Below are positions 45,093-53,147 of a stretch of 64,000 nucleotides of DNA, piece by piece; the stretch's first letter is position 1; each line of letters begins with the position of its first letter. Origin of the DNA: Gammaproteobacteria bacterium (GTDB taxonomy: Bacteria > Pseudomonadota > Gammaproteobacteria > Pseudomonadales > Pseudohongiellaceae); the NCBI GenBank assembly GCA_041395725.1, contig JAWKZW010000001.1, forward strand, positions 4,884,501 to 4,948,500. The letters are read 5' to 3'. The notes under the pieces are model-generated. The model saw only the letters and a list, made by a program, of their open reading frames with translations, searched no databases and was not told the DNA's origin. A program made the translations under genes and the position numbers.

Positions 45093-45408
45093 TTTTATAA
45101 CCCTCGGCTACAACTCAACAGCAGCGAGTGAAATTGAATCAATAAGCGCGCCAGCCCCCTATGGGTAGGCCCCCTTTGGGTAGATGGGCATGGCATCAAC
45201 CTATCTCTCTAACCCTAAGATGTCGTCTGCATTTTCTCCAGTATGTTGTCAGGTAGGCCAATAGCCCTAATAAACCCGCTGAACTGGCAGGTCAGGTATT
45301 CCTGTTAAGGCAACTCACCTGGATAGCCTTCTTGAAAAAACCCTTGGCAACCCCCATATAAGCTATTGATAGACAGTTTCGTCTATTCCTACAAAAAGGC
45401 TGAACACC
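45093..45408. other. Intergenic gap upstream of hflK
   Basis: About 315 bases between the divergent DUF2779 and hflK genes. A short direct repeat (CCCCCTATGGGTAG / CCCCCTTTGGGTAG near 45155-45180) is the only feature I see. Confidence 0.4.
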
Positions 45409-46464
45409 ATGCCATCTCCAGATAACGATGATTCTGGAGGCTCCTGGGGGTCCCAGACTCCAGCACCACCCGATATTACCTTGCTAATCAGGCGCAAATT
45501 GCTATCCCTGAAACAACTAACCCCCGGCGCTAGCCCAATCCGGGCAGCTGCCCTGTTCATCCTGATTGCTGTCGCGCTGGCAGCCTGGTCTGCTTACTAT
45601 ACAGTGCCGAGTGATTCTGTGGGAGTTGTACAGCGTTTTGGCATGTATCTGAAAGAAGTGCCGCCAGGGCTGCACTTCAAACTCCCGTTCGGCGTTGATA
45701 ACGCGACAATCGTGCCGGTTGAGAGACAGCTGAAGCAGGAATTCGGCTTTGCCACACCGGGCGCTCGCGACCCCAACCAGGGCGCACGCGACGACGAGAG
45801 AGAAACCCAGATGGTCACAGGCGACCTCAATGCCGCTTTAGTGGAATGGGTAGTTCAGTATCGCATTTCAGATCCGGTGAAGTTTCTGTTCGAAGTTCGC
45901 GAACCCGGTGAAACACTGCGTTATGTCTCGGAATCGGTAATGCGTGAAGTGGTCGGCGATAGAACCGTGGATGAAGTTATTACTATTGGCCGGCAGGAGA
46001 TCGAGGTGGAAGCATTGATCAAAATGCAGGAACTGTCCACCAAGTACGTGATGGGAATCAGAATTGATCAGGTACAGCTGAAGAACATAAACCCACCCAA
46101 ACCTGTGCAGGAGTCCTTCAACGAAGTGAACCAAGCGCAACAATCAAAGGAAAAGCTGATTAATGAGGCGCGGCGGGAATACAACCGGGTGATTCCGCTG
46201 GCCGAAGGCGAAAAAGATCAACGCATCCGTGAGGCGGATGGTTATCGTCTTAAGCGTATCAATGAAGCAGAAGGTGACGTGGCGCGATTCAATGCGTTGT
46301 TCGCTGAGTACCGCAAAGCCCCGGAGGTTACCCGCCGTCGCATCTACATTGAGACAATGCAAAATGTCCTGCCAAAAATACAATCCAAGGTCCTGCTGGA
46401 TGATGCCATGCAAGGCCTTTTACCTCTGCTCAACCTTAATGGACAAAATGGACCGCATCTATGA
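45409..46464 (+). CDS. hflK: HflK, SPFH-domain partner of FtsH
   Basis: 351 aa. A cytoplasmic N-terminus (residues 1-45) precedes a membrane segment (AALFILIAVALAAWSAYYTV) and the periplasmic SPFH/prohibitin domain: VPSDSVGVVQRFGMYLKEVPPGLHFKLPFG, QMVTGDLNAALVEWVVQYRI, SESVMREVVGDRTVDEVIT and the coiled coil AREYNRVIPLAEGEKDQRI. HflK with HflC forms a cage around the FtsH protease. The N-terminus is less Gly-rich than in E. coli HflK. ATGA overlap with hflC. The usual neighbours hfq and hflX are absent. Confidence 0.93.
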   Translation: MPSPDNDDSGGSWGSQTPAPPDITLLIRRKLLSLKQLTPGASPIRAAALFILIAVALAAWSAYYTVPSDSVGVVQRFGMYLKEVPPGLHFKLPFGVDNATIVPVERQLKQEFGFATPGARDPNQGARDDERETQMVTGDLNAALVEWVVQYRISDPVKFLFEVREPGETLRYVSESVMREVVGDRTVDEVITIGRQEIEVEALIKMQELSTKYVMGIRIDQVQLKNINPPKPVQESFNEVNQAQQSKEKLINEARREYNRVIPLAEGEKDQRIREADGYRLKRINEAEGDVARFNALFAEYRKAPEVTRRRIYIETMQNVLPKIQSKVLLDDAMQGLLPLLNLNGQNGPHL

Positions 46465-47462
46465 AAACCTATACCTGGTTTGCTGCGGCGCTGCTGGCGC
46501 TGGCAGGCGGATATGTACTGATAAGTTCCATTTATACCGTTGATGAAGTCGAGCAGGTTATCGTAACCCAATTCGGTAAACCAGTGGGTGAACCAGTCAC
46601 TGAAGCTGGCCTCAAGTTCAAAATCCCATTTGTTCAGGAAGTCAATCCTATCGATAAGCGGGTATTGGAGTGGGATGGCGCCCCTTCTGACATGCCCACC
46701 AAAGACAAACTGTATATTTCGGTGGATTTGTTTGCCCGCTGGCGGATAGTTGATCCCTTACAGTATTTTTTACGCCTGCGTGATGAGCGCAGCGCCCAGT
46801 CACGGCTGGACGACATCCTTGGCAGCGAAACCCGAAACGCCGTGGCCAAGCACGAACTGATTGAAATTATCCGCACGACGAAAGACCGCCTGCCGCTCAT
46901 TGACTCAACAGCTTCAGATGAATCTGTCGCACCTTCAGCGAATCAAGGTGCCAATATTGGCGCATTGGTTCCCATTGAGAAAGGGCGACAATTGGTTGAA
47001 CAGGAGATATTTACTGCCGCCGCTGAGAAGGTTGCTGTGTTTGGCATTGAACTACTCGACATCAGGTTCAAACGTATCAACTACAACGAAAGCGTCCGAC
47101 CTAAAATCTATGATCGGATGATCAGCGAGCGCAGACAGATTGCCGAACGGTATTTGTCCGAAGGCAATGGTGAGGCCGCAAGAATACTGGGAAACCGGGT
47201 ACGGGATCTGAACAAAATCCAATCCGAAGCCTACCGGCAGGTCGAAGAGATACGAGGTCTGGCGGATGCCAAGGCAACAGAAATTTACGCCAGCGCATAC
47301 AATAAAAGCCCGCAGGCTGTAGAGTTTTTTGAATTCACCCGCACCATGGCAGCCTATCCTTCTATCATAGGCGAAAGCACCACTATCGTACTCTCTACAG
47401 ACAGTGATCTTTTCAAATTCCTTAAAGGCATGACCGCCAACACTGAATCCGCTGGCCCATGA
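46461..47462 (+). CDS. hflC: HflC, SPFH-domain partner of FtsH
   Basis: 333 aa, overlapping hflK by ATGA. Single N-terminal membrane segment (WFAAALLALAGGYVLISSIY) then the HflC SPFH domain: TVDEVEQVIVTQFGKPVGEPV, GLKFKIPFVQEVNPIDKRVLEWDG, KDKLYISVDLFARWRI, and EIRGLADAKATEIYASAY near the C-terminus. Functions with HflK to modulate FtsH at the inner membrane. The insertion ASDESVAPSANQGANI in the middle is typical of marine gammaproteobacterial HflC. Confidence 0.93.
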   Translation: MKTYTWFAAALLALAGGYVLISSIYTVDEVEQVIVTQFGKPVGEPVTEAGLKFKIPFVQEVNPIDKRVLEWDGAPSDMPTKDKLYISVDLFARWRIVDPLQYFLRLRDERSAQSRLDDILGSETRNAVAKHELIEIIRTTKDRLPLIDSTASDESVAPSANQGANIGALVPIEKGRQLVEQEIFTAAAEKVAVFGIELLDIRFKRINYNESVRPKIYDRMISERRQIAERYLSEGNGEAARILGNRVRDLNKIQSEAYRQVEEIRGLADAKATEIYASAYNKSPQAVEFFEFTRTMAAYPSIIGESTTIVLSTDSDLFKFLKGMTANTESAGP

Positions 47463-47506
47463 TGAATCCAGATTACATGTAGAAAAGTAAAAAGCAGGTT
47501 AGACTC

Positions 47507-47565
47507 AAAGAAGAAAAAAGAAGAGAAGAGACGAGGGAAGAAAAGAAATGAGAAGAAAAGAAGAG
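47507..47565. other. Purine-rich tract after hflC
   Basis: 59 bases with only two pyrimidines on the plus strand (GAAGAAAAAAG, GGGAAGAAAAG), bounded by GACTC and GAGTC. Polypurine tracts of this length can form triplex DNA and slow polymerase; it lies 48 bp after the hflC stop and could act as a terminator region. Confidence 0.6.
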
Positions 47566-47609
47566 TCGCCTGGTGACAGCAAGACAACGATTAACCCTTG
47601 AGGACCGCT

Positions 47610-48422
47610 ATGAAGATTCGGATCGGCTATGAAATGGTTTACAGTTGCACCCAGGCCACGGCCATGATTCTTACGCTAAATGTACATTCGTCTCGGGCAG
47701 CCTATCTTCTTTCGCCGGATCAGATCATGACTGATCCGCCTATACCCATGAGCGCGTACCGCGACCTCTATGGTAACTGGGTAACCAGACTCATGCTGCC
47801 GGCAGGCGACACCACGATTTCCAACGACGCGGTGATCTATGATGATGGCGAACCTGACAAAATCTCTCCCGCCGCAAAACAATACCCGGTACAGACTCTG
47901 CCCGAAGAAACCCTGGTCTATCTGCTGGGAAGTCGGTATTGCGAGACCGACATTTTGTCTAATGAAGCCTGGCGTCTGTTTGGAAACGGCCCCACAGGCT
48001 GGCAACGGGTACAGGCAATCTGTGACTTCGTACATAACCATATTGAGTTTGGTTACGAACACGCCAGTAACACTATGACCGCAGCGCAGGTCTATGCGAG
48101 CAGGAAGGGTGTGTGTCGTGACTACACTCACCTGGCAGTCACCTTTTGTCGCTGCATGAACATTCCGGCGCGCTATTGCATGGGCTACCTGAGCGATATT
48201 GGTCAGCCGCCACCCTATGGCGAGATGGACTTTGCTGCCTGGTTCGAAGCCTATCTGGATGGTGAGTGGCATGTTTTTGATCCGCGCAACAATAAACGCC
48301 TGATCGGTCGCATCCTTATCGCTCAAGGTCGTGATGCCACTGATGTTTCCCTCAGCAATAGCTTTGGTGACACACTACTGAAGAGCTTTCTGGTCCGGGC
48401 TGATGAACTTCCCGAGACCTGA
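47610..48422 (+). CDS. Transglutaminase-family (cysteine protease-like) protein
   Basis: 270 aa from ATG 47610 with GAGGA 5 bases upstream. N-terminal beta domain (MKIRIGYEMVYSC) and a transglutaminase core: GVCRDYTHLAVTFCR (catalytic Cys), FAAWFEAYL and WHVFDPRNNKR (Asp). The His position before AWFEAYL is Ala here; in this subfamily Ser or His are also seen, so catalysis is uncertain. Ends RDATDVSLSNSFG, typical. Overlaps the next gene by one base (TGATG), so coupled to N-formylglutamate amidohydrolase. Confidence 0.88.
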   Translation: MKIRIGYEMVYSCTQATAMILTLNVHSSRAAYLLSPDQIMTDPPIPMSAYRDLYGNWVTRLMLPAGDTTISNDAVIYDDGEPDKISPAAKQYPVQTLPEETLVYLLGSRYCETDILSNEAWRLFGNGPTGWQRVQAICDFVHNHIEFGYEHASNTMTAAQVYASRKGVCRDYTHLAVTFCRCMNIPARYCMGYLSDIGQPPPYGEMDFAAWFEAYLDGEWHVFDPRNNKRLIGRILIAQGRDATDVSLSNSFGDTLLKSFLVRADELPET

Positions 48423-49219
48423 TGGCAGGATCGCAATCCTTATTGGCTTTGGCGGAACCCGGACCCTTCGAACTCGTCAACCCCAACGGTCAGGGCAATC
48501 TCGTCCTGGTCTGTGACCACGCATCGAATCGCGTTCCTGCCAGTCTTGGCGATCTGGGATTGTCCAGTCAACAACTCGCCAGCCATATTGGGTGGGACCC
48601 GGGGGCTGCCCTGTTTGCGCGCCAGCTGTCAGCCAGGTTCGACGCGCCGCTATTTCTCAGCAATTACTCACGCCTGGTCATCGATTGCAATCGCTGGCCA
48701 TCAGACCCGGAATCGATTCCAGAATCCGGTGCGGGCATTATCATACCCGGTAACTGCAATCTGACTGAGCAGGAAGCCGCATACCGACGTCAGGCCTTGT
48801 TTGAACCCTACCAGGCAGCCATTGCCTCCAGATTAAGTCAATCGGCGGGGCAGACTCGTCTGCTGCTGAGCATTCACAGCTTCACCCCCTCCCTTTCTGG
48901 CATAGACCGCCCCTGGCCGATTGGTGTCTGTTACCGCCGCGATGCCGCACTGGGAAGACGCTGGGTCAAGGTCTTGAAAAACCTGCTTGGTTCCAGGCCG
49001 GAAAACAAGGCACAGCACGGTACTGCCGGCCCGGTAGGGGACAACGAACCCTATGAGATCGAGATCGACTGTGACTATACAATTCCGGTCCAGGGCGAGA
49101 ACAGAGGCATCCCCAGCATCATGCTGGAGCTTCGCCAGGATCAGATAACTGATGAGCAGGGTATCCAGCAATGGTCCGACATTATCACTGAATCCTGGTT
49201 AGCGTTAGCTGGCCAATAG
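48422..49219 (+). CDS. N-formylglutamate amidohydrolase-family protein
   Basis: 265 aa. Zinc-ligand regions typical of the family: LVLVCDHASNRVP, IGWDPGAA, RLVIDCNRWPSDPESIP, LLSIHSFTPSLSGI and PSIMLELRQDQI. It hydrolyses N-formyl- or other N-acyl-glutamate. Coupled to the transglutaminase-like gene; the pair is common in proteobacteria and may process gamma-glutamyl or related peptides, which is inference. Confidence 0.9.
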   Translation: MAGSQSLLALAEPGPFELVNPNGQGNLVLVCDHASNRVPASLGDLGLSSQQLASHIGWDPGAALFARQLSARFDAPLFLSNYSRLVIDCNRWPSDPESIPESGAGIIIPGNCNLTEQEAAYRRQALFEPYQAAIASRLSQSAGQTRLLLSIHSFTPSLSGIDRPWPIGVCYRRDAALGRRWVKVLKNLLGSRPENKAQHGTAGPVGDNEPYEIEIDCDYTIPVQGENRGIPSIMLELRQDQITDEQGIQQWSDIITESWLALAGQ

Positions 49220-49292
49220 CCTTCGTCCGGATTGCGCCCCCCCTTATACATAAGGAACCTCTGCAGTAATTCGCCAGTGGTTCCATAACATT

Positions 49293-49631
49293 TTGACAAG
49301 AGGCTCCGTGGACTGGTGTGATCTCGTTACCGACGGTACTTCGGTCATTTTGGATGCAGACAAAGGCTCAGTAACACTGAGACCTTCCCCACGCCAACCA
49401 CAACGCTTTCAGTATAAAGTCTGCCACCGTGCAAAAGGTCACAGAGTTACCCTAACGTTGCAGGATATCGGCGCGGACAAACCGCTAGCATTTTTGTGTT
49501 TTCTGGCAGAATCAACCCCGGCCTCAGGTCGGCGGCGCATTCGCCTGCTGCAGGAACCTAATCCAAATCCTGCCCTTATCGTATTACTCTGGGTAGAACA
49601 AATTTCTTTCGCAATACACAGCGGATTTTAA
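49293..49631 (+). CDS. Hypothetical small protein, 112 aa
   Basis: TTG at 49293 (or GTG 49308) opens a frame ending 2 bases before the next gene. Sequence MTRGSVDWCDLVTDGTSVIL, then VTLRPSPRQPQRFQYKVC. I recognise no family and see no ribosome-binding site. Could be real and coupled to the next gene or a chance frame. Confidence 0.3.
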   Translation: MTRGSVDWCDLVTDGTSVILDADKGSVTLRPSPRQPQRFQYKVCHRAKGHRVTLTLQDIGADKPLAFLCFLAESTPASGRRRIRLLQEPNPNPALIVLLWVEQISFAIHSGF

Positions 49632-49633
49632 AC

Positions 49634-50035
49634 ATGTATCGAAATAAACCAGGGCGCCTGACAGCTATTATCACTGTTATTTTCTTCTCTGCTACGGCGA
49701 ATGCAGAGGTCTACTTTTGCGAGGACAGGGCGGGAGTCTCTATCGATCAGTATGGAGTGGCCACCTCTGACGATGAGAGCAATGATTTCGAGCAACAGAA
49801 CTGGGTGGTTGATACCGACAAGGGATGGCGCCGCTCTGACCTACCGGGCTTCAGCGGCGCCTGCCAGACAAATAGGGGTTATGTCGTGTGCAGGGCGACT
49901 GATATTATTTTTGGCGAAGCGACGCTATCCATTCATCCCGATGGCTCAAACTTCAGCCTTGTGTACGTTGACTACGGATTGGGGGCGTTAGCTTTTGTCG
50001 GGAAGTGCACCAAACCGCAGGCAAATTCTGGCTAG
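49634..50035 (+). CDS. Exported cysteine-containing hypothetical protein
   Basis: 133 aa. A clear signal peptide (RLTAIITVIFFSATANA) is followed by AEVYFCEDRAGVSIDQYG, ACQTNRGYVVCRATD and FVGKCTKP: four cysteines that could form two disulfides in the periplasm. Family not recognised. Single gene convergent with the di-heme peroxidase. Confidence 0.7.
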   Translation: MYRNKPGRLTAIITVIFFSATANAEVYFCEDRAGVSIDQYGVATSDDESNDFEQQNWVVDTDKGWRRSDLPGFSGACQTNRGYVVCRATDIIFGEATLSIHPDGSNFSLVYVDYGLGALAFVGKCTKPQANSG

Positions 50036-50119
50036 GTCACCCAATGCGTCGGCCATTCGACCAGTTTGCCGTCGAGACACATTGCAGCAAGCCTCTCTTC
50101 CATCCGGCGTTTTAACAGT

Positions 50120-51916
50120 TCAGCCCCGGGTCATGGGCAGGTTTTCCAGCAGTAACCGAACATGCAGCTGAAGCTCTGAAAGCTGCTGCGGGTTCAGATC
50201 AAACTGGCTAAGTGCCCGGGTTGCGCTTTCGAAATCCTTTTGCGTAGTCGGGTCTGGCATCCCATAGAACGTCAGCAAGCTCTGCTCTGCTCGCCCCAGG
50301 AGCGACACCGTCTTCTCATCGGCATCGATAGCCATAATCCGCAGAAGGTCCTGAATATTAGCCCTGGCGCTGCTGCTGACTGCCTGGCTGCGAAGAAAGT
50401 CAGCAATGATGAACTCGTATTCCCCGGCAGTCTGCTGTAACTGTTCGGCCTGTGCCAGCAGCTCCCTGCGCTGCTCCAGCTCCAGGTTCGCCGGTGGGAA
50501 CGACAGGGCCCGCGCATGACGCAGCATCTCAATGTGCTCGTACTGTACAAAATCATAATGGGCAACCTGACCCGAACGGACACGCTGCATCTCGGCGGCA
50601 ATGCGTGTCGGTGCGGTGACCGCGCGATCCAGGGCCTCGGCGTAGGCCTGCTGATGCTGCCTGGCCAGCACGGTCGGGTCCGGCAGAGTGACCAGCACCG
50701 GGGCATCATCCTGAGTTACACCCGAACCCCGGTGGCTGACACTGCAGTCCATGGTGGCTGAATAAGTCCCGCTCACGGCACAGTCGCCAATCAGGCTCTG
50801 ACTGTCGCCCAGCGAGCGCAGGAAGGCGGCGATCTCATCGATATCGCTATTATCCAGGTAACGGCCCAGTTGGTGGCGGGCCATCTGGTCCACCGCCTGT
50901 TGCAGAGAAGTGATGCTGCCGTCATGAAACCAGGGGCCGGTGGCGGCCACGTTGTGCAGAGTCGGCACCTTGAAAACGTGACGGTCCTGCTCGCGACCGG
51001 AGCGCCCGAACAACCCGTCGTCCGCTTCGAGTGCCGGCCTGTCGTCCCCGTACCAGGTTTCTGCCACGCCCAGTTGCTGGTAAGAATTACCTCCCAGATT
51101 GACCCCGTTATGACAGCTGGCACAACCCACTTCCACGAAGCGCTGCTGACCCCGGCGGGCCTTGGCGTTCAGTGGCTCATGCTGCGCATCGAACTGGCTC
51201 AGAAAAGGCGAATCCAGCCCGGTAAAGTTTATGATTTCGTAGTAGGCGATGGCATCGCCCAGGTTCGCCGCGGTAACACCGTCGGGATAGAGCCGGTCGA
51301 AAGCACGCTTGTATTCTGGAATGCTTTCCAGCATGCCGATCAGGGTGTCGAGATCATGGCCAAGCTCTATCGGATTCTCGATCGGACCCAGCGCCTGTTC
51401 CTGCAGGGTAAGCGCCCGGCCATCCCAGAACTGGCGGAAATTCAGCGCGGCATTGAAGATGGTAGGCGCGTTCAGCTCACCCATGGCGCGACCAATACCG
51501 AACGACACCGGACTGCGGTCCACCCCGCCCAGCAGCGCGATATGGCAGGAAGCACAGGACAACGAGCCATCCCGGGACAGGCGCCCGTCATTAAACAGCT
51601 CGGTGCCCAGCTGCAGCTTCTCCTCGTTGAGAGAATCCATGTCGATATCGGGAATGACCCGGAAGATGTCATTGGCCGAGGGATGCTCCACATCGCCCCG
51701 GATCAGCGCCGCCTCGCCTCTGGCGTTGGTGAATGCCAGCCAGGCATTTTCGATTGCAGCTTTGCTTTCTACAACGCCGGCATTTTTGATCACGCCGTCG
51801 CTTTCGCCTGTCCTTGCGCTTTCCCTGTCATTCGTCCCCGGGACAGCGACATCGGCACTGGTCAGGACTGGTTGAACAGCCACTGCCAGAAACACTGCGA
51901 GGAAAACGTTTTTCAT
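50120..51916 (-). CDS. Di-heme cytochrome c peroxidase-family protein
   Basis: 598 aa, with a signal peptide (KNVFLAVFLAVAVQPVLTSA). Two haem c sites, CASCHIALLGGVDRS and CASCHNGVNLGG, in the CcpA/MauG arrangement, with NAPTIFNAALNFRQFWDGRA and KVPTLHNVAATGPWFHDGS. The family reduces peroxide or oxidises protein-bound cofactors in the periplasm. The C-terminal 200 residues after about residue 390 are helical, beyond the usual bacterial CcpA length, and unassigned. Confidence 0.88.
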   Translation of the reverse strand: MKNVFLAVFLAVAVQPVLTSADVAVPGTNDRESARTGESDGVIKNAGVVESKAAIENAWLAFTNARGEAALIRGDVEHPSANDIFRVIPDIDMDSLNEEKLQLGTELFNDGRLSRDGSLSCASCHIALLGGVDRSPVSFGIGRAMGELNAPTIFNAALNFRQFWDGRALTLQEQALGPIENPIELGHDLDTLIGMLESIPEYKRAFDRLYPDGVTAANLGDAIAYYEIINFTGLDSPFLSQFDAQHEPLNAKARRGQQRFVEVGCASCHNGVNLGGNSYQQLGVAETWYGDDRPALEADDGLFGRSGREQDRHVFKVPTLHNVAATGPWFHDGSITSLQQAVDQMARHQLGRYLDNSDIDEIAAFLRSLGDSQSLIGDCAVSGTYSATMDCSVSHRGSGVTQDDAPVLVTLPDPTVLARQHQQAYAEALDRAVTAPTRIAAEMQRVRSGQVAHYDFVQYEHIEMLRHARALSFPPANLELEQRRELLAQAEQLQQTAGEYEFIIADFLRSQAVSSSARANIQDLLRIMAIDADEKTVSLLGRAEQSLLTFYGMPDPTTQKDFESATRALSQFDLNPQQLSELQLHVRLLLENLPMTRG

Positions 51917-52378
51917 GGTTGCGCTCCGTAATCCGAACCGTGGTCATGATAGTTAAAAAAGGGCCTGGTGTCAGTACGGCTTTTGAGCAGCTGAACCCCG
52001 TGTTTGACAGGGGAAAAGCATTCCAACCCGGGTTCCAACCGGCCAACCAGGCCGTTATTGGCCAGATCTAATTTATTCTCAGCCGCGATCACCCCAGCTG
52101 ACCCTGCGTGAGGGCACCACTGTCAAGCAGGTTTGTAATCAGCGTGCTCAGAACTTCTCTGGACGGAGCCTGTGCAACAAAGGTAGCGTGTTTTTGTCCA
52201 GCCAGAACTGATCCAGGTCAGAAACAGATTTCTTCAGCGGCAAAGGCAGGCATATGGAAGCTGGGTGCGGTAAAACCGCATCAAGAGCACCCACACCACG
52301 TTCTTACAATGAATTTCAGGCAGGTTGTTATCGAAATTCCCTCTATTCCCTCAAGCACTGGCAATAGCGAGGGATACA
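51917..52378. other. Intergenic gap upstream of the peroxidase
   Basis: About 460 bases. Only a 40-codon minus-strand open stretch (52089-52217) has protein-like composition, without a start codon. No repeat or RNA recognised. Confidence 0.4.
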
Positions 52379-53017
52379 TCACCCCACAAACACCAGATAC
52401 GGCATCAAAGCCCGGCTGAAATCCATCAGAAAACGGAAAATCGGCACGCCAATCAGGCTCAGCAGTATCAAAGCCAGGAACAGCTGCGCGCCGTAGCGGC
52501 CGTTGTAGTAATCGTAACGCTGACGCAGGCCCTGGGGCAGCGCCCAGGACATGATGTAGTGCCCGTCGAGGGGGCCGAAAGGAATCAGGTTAAACAGCAT
52601 CAGCAGCAGGTTGATCTGCGCCATCAGAGACAGAAACAGATTCTGCTGTCCGGTCAATGCCGTGCCGTTCAGATAAAAATACTGCAGCGTGTTAATGGCC
52701 AGAACCGCCAGCAACAGATTCATCAGCGGCCCCGCCGCGGCAACTGCGGCATTTCCCCAGCCGTACCTGATTTTACGTGGGTTGGTCGGCACCGGCCGGG
52801 CATAGCCAAAGCCCACCAGCACCACCATCAGCAGGCCCATGGGATCGATATGGGCGACGGGGTTCAGTGTCAGGCGCCCCATTTTCTGCGCCGTATCATC
52901 GCCCAGCATCCTGGCGCTGGCGGCGTGACCGAATTCATGCAGAGTCAGCGAGAAGATGATCGCCACCAGGATGGTGATAAAAATCAGGTATTGGCCCGAC
53001 AATAATAATTGCAACAT
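52379..53017 (-). CDS. Site-2 (M50) membrane protease
   Basis: 212 aa with about five membrane segments. The zinc site LTLHEFGHAASARMLGD is in the first segments and the second motif LIPFGPLDGHYIM (N/D-x-x-P-x-x-PLDG) is present. This short form, without a PDZ domain, is the YwhC/SREBP-like rhomboid-neighbour type rather than RseP. Cleaves membrane-bound substrates; target unknown. Starts 130 bp from the dbpA stop. Confidence 0.92.
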   Translation of the reverse strand: MLQLLLSGQYLIFITILVAIIFSLTLHEFGHAASARMLGDDTAQKMGRLTLNPVAHIDPMGLLMVVLVGFGYARPVPTNPRKIRYGWGNAAVAAAGPLMNLLLAVLAINTLQYFYLNGTALTGQQNLFLSLMAQINLLLMLFNLIPFGPLDGHYIMSWALPQGLRQRYDYYNGRYGAQLFLALILLSLIGVPIFRFLMDFSRALMPYLVFVG

Positions 53018-53072
53018 GGTAATTGACTACCTGGGAAGTGATTGCCGCAGAGCGTGCAGGCGCTCAATTGAG

Positions 53073-53108
53073 ACTGGGATAACTGGGATAACTGGGATAA
53101 CTGGGATA
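53073..53108. repeat. Tandem repeat ACTGGGATA x4
   Basis: Four exact 9-bp units. It lies in the short gap between the protease start and the dbpA stop, in the protease upstream region. Copy number could vary by slippage. Confidence 0.95.
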
Positions 53109-53147
53109 AAGATACAGCAATTGACGCTGAAAAGCCTGGCCAGACAA

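Noticed and set aside
52089..52217. Minus-strand open stretch reading HATFVAQAPSREVLSTLI
   Set aside because: Protein-like composition but no start codon and no recognised family; it may be the tail of a lost gene. Too little to call.
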